A DNA stretch of 64,000 nucleotides. Source: Tranzscheliella williamsii (taxonomy: Eukaryota; Basidiomycota; Ustilaginomycetes; Ustilaginales; Ustilaginaceae). This document shows, one piece after another, positions 62,773-64,000 of this stretch (positions are counted from its first letter, which is position 1; the number at the start of each line of letters is the position of its first letter). A program made the translations under genes and the position numbers. The notes beneath the pieces were generated by a model that was not told where the DNA came from, searched no databases, and worked only from the letters and a program-made list of their open reading frames with translations. The stretch lies in NCBI GenBank assembly GCA_023212725.1, contig JALBYF010000056.1, positions 60,907 through 124,906 of the forward strand, read 5' to 3'.

Positions 62773-64000
62773 GTTGCTGGTTGTAGAAGGTGGTTGCTGA
62801 ACGAGATCGGCGGTGTTGACAATAGCGAGCTCAAGAGATACGAATAGGATACAAGAGTACGGAGAAGGCAGAGACAATCGGATGCTCAAGGCGTGGTAAG
62901 CAGGGAGATACGCGGATGGATGGAAGATACGAGTAGAGGTGGATGGCGACGGCGAGCGAAGAACGAGTCGCGACGAGCGTGGAATACCGCATTTCCACTT
63001 TTCCAGTGCGCGAGCACAGTCAAGCTAGAGTGATCGCGTCTACTGACAGCGCGCGCCTTTGTTTGGCAGCGCAGTAGTGTAGTACGACCTGTCTTTCGTA
63101 CGGAAAGACATCGTTACTGTTTTCGTATCGGGTGATCGTCTCGAAATCGGGAGGTGCATAAGCGATCCCGTCAAGCTTCCGCATTGCCTTCTTTGATTCC
63201 TTTGGGCACTAGAGGAAGATCCCCTCTGGAAACGTTCCACTGTTGCCAAGTTTAAGATATGAGGCCTAAACCGGTATAGTTGACAAAGAGCCGCGCAAAT
63301 GAGGTAAAAAATGGAAATAATGGTGGAAGAAATTAAACAAAAAATTCAACAAGGCCTGCGCCGTCAGGCCGTACGACGTAACAGGTTAACCTCAAGATAA
63401 TGGACCGGCATGCGTGCCCACTCCGTGTGCCGTTGGAAGAGCAACGACCAGCGAAGGCCATGACGGAAGACCAGACGGCAAAGACACCGGCTTCCAGGGC
63501 GGAAAGCGACACATTCGTTGAGTTGGACCCGACACGGCGATCCGCGACGCGCCAGCGTTGCAAGTGGAGCGGGATGCGATTATTGGGCGGACAGAAAGCT
63601 TTGCCGGACTGATTGCCGAAACACGTAGCAGTCAGCCAGCCCTGGCTCGAGAAATGTTATCGTCCCAGCGGCCCACGCACTCGCACGAGACAGAGGCAGG
63701 AGACTGAGTATCATATGCGGGGGAGAGGCTGAGGCCTCTCGGCTCTGAAAGGCTCCCAGGCCCGCCACGAGATGCCAAGGCGCCAGCGCAGCGGTGAGCG
63801 GTCTTGGCGAGGGCCGGAACGGACGCCCAAACAGAGTCAGAGGACGGGGTCGCGCCAAGAGGCCGCGGGAGGAAGGAGCGGCCCATCTCTGGAGGTGTAG
63901 AGAGCACCCGCCAGAAGCTGGCGACTGTGACAGGGTTGGTCCGCGACCCTGCACATGTCATAGCTCTCAGTGAGCCACACGCGCACCATCGCGCGTCCCG
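62773..64000. other. Upstream flank of sub2 to window end, 1.2 kb, no gene seen
   Basis: Promoter region of sub2. An AT-rich patch with A-runs lies at 63300-63350. Frames at 63400-63960 on both strands have no coding character. Confidence 0.45.

Noticed and set aside
1..64000. tRNA, 5S rRNA or CRISPR elements
   Set aside because: I scanned intergenic stretches by eye for GGTTCRA-type B boxes and spaced repeats and found no convincing case; a covariance-model scan would be decisive.

Overview
The window is nuclear DNA of a fungus, most likely a smut fungus or anamorphic yeast of the Ustilaginaceae (Ustilago / Sporisorium / Pseudozyma type). The evidence is GC-rich, intron-poor genes with short GT..AG introns carrying CTNAC-like branch sites, and a clearly fungal gene set: a Spo71-type PH protein, an exomer ChAPs protein, an NDR kinase with a long polyglutamine N-terminus like Ustilago Ukc1, Mad1, Slu7, Cft1 and Sub2. 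The genus is an inference from protein character, not from a search.

Left third (1-21.3 kb): the 3' part of a Spo71-like sporulation protein; mitochondrial ribosomal protein uS12m (minus), divergent from an exomer ChAPs gene; a secreted, probably GPI-anchored GMC oxidoreductase; the NDR/Cbk1-type kinase (minus, two exons); a BTB/T1-domain protein convergent with the checkpoint gene mad1; and a small RRM-like, probably mitochondrial protein that shares a 377-bp bidirectional promoter with mad1.

Middle (21.3-43 kb): a 3-kb stretch with no convincing gene; slu7 and a Bur1/Cdk9-type kinase, divergent around a 25-bp minisatellite; an orphan seven-helix membrane protein (two exons); a dithiol glutaredoxin (two exons); a double RING plus LON-domain protein; and a two-exon gene for a 1024-residue P-loop NTPase joined to a PD-(D/E)XK-like nuclease domain. 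This last gene is the most unusual locus. It sits between 1.4 kb and 0.8 kb of gene-free DNA and looks like a member of the Crinkler-type NTPase-nuclease proteins.

Right third (43-64 kb): alg14 (two exons); a WW-domain protein with about 21 copies of an RD-rich nonapeptide; cft1 (CPSF160), preceded by a two-codon uORF that overlaps its start; ribosomal protein eS26, whose first coding exon is 26 nt; a 1621-residue disordered Ser/acid-rich protein of unknown function; an EEF1AKMT4/METTL13-type methyltransferase (two exons); and sub2 (five exons, one intron apparently GC-AG). The last 1.2 kb shows no gene.

Splice junctions were read by eye. Every join keeps frame and restores a family-typical sequence, but none has transcript support. 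There is no operon logic: neighbours are unrelated housekeeping genes, although Slu7, Cft1 and Sub2 all act in mRNA processing or export. I saw no tRNA, rRNA, CRISPR array or intact transposon.
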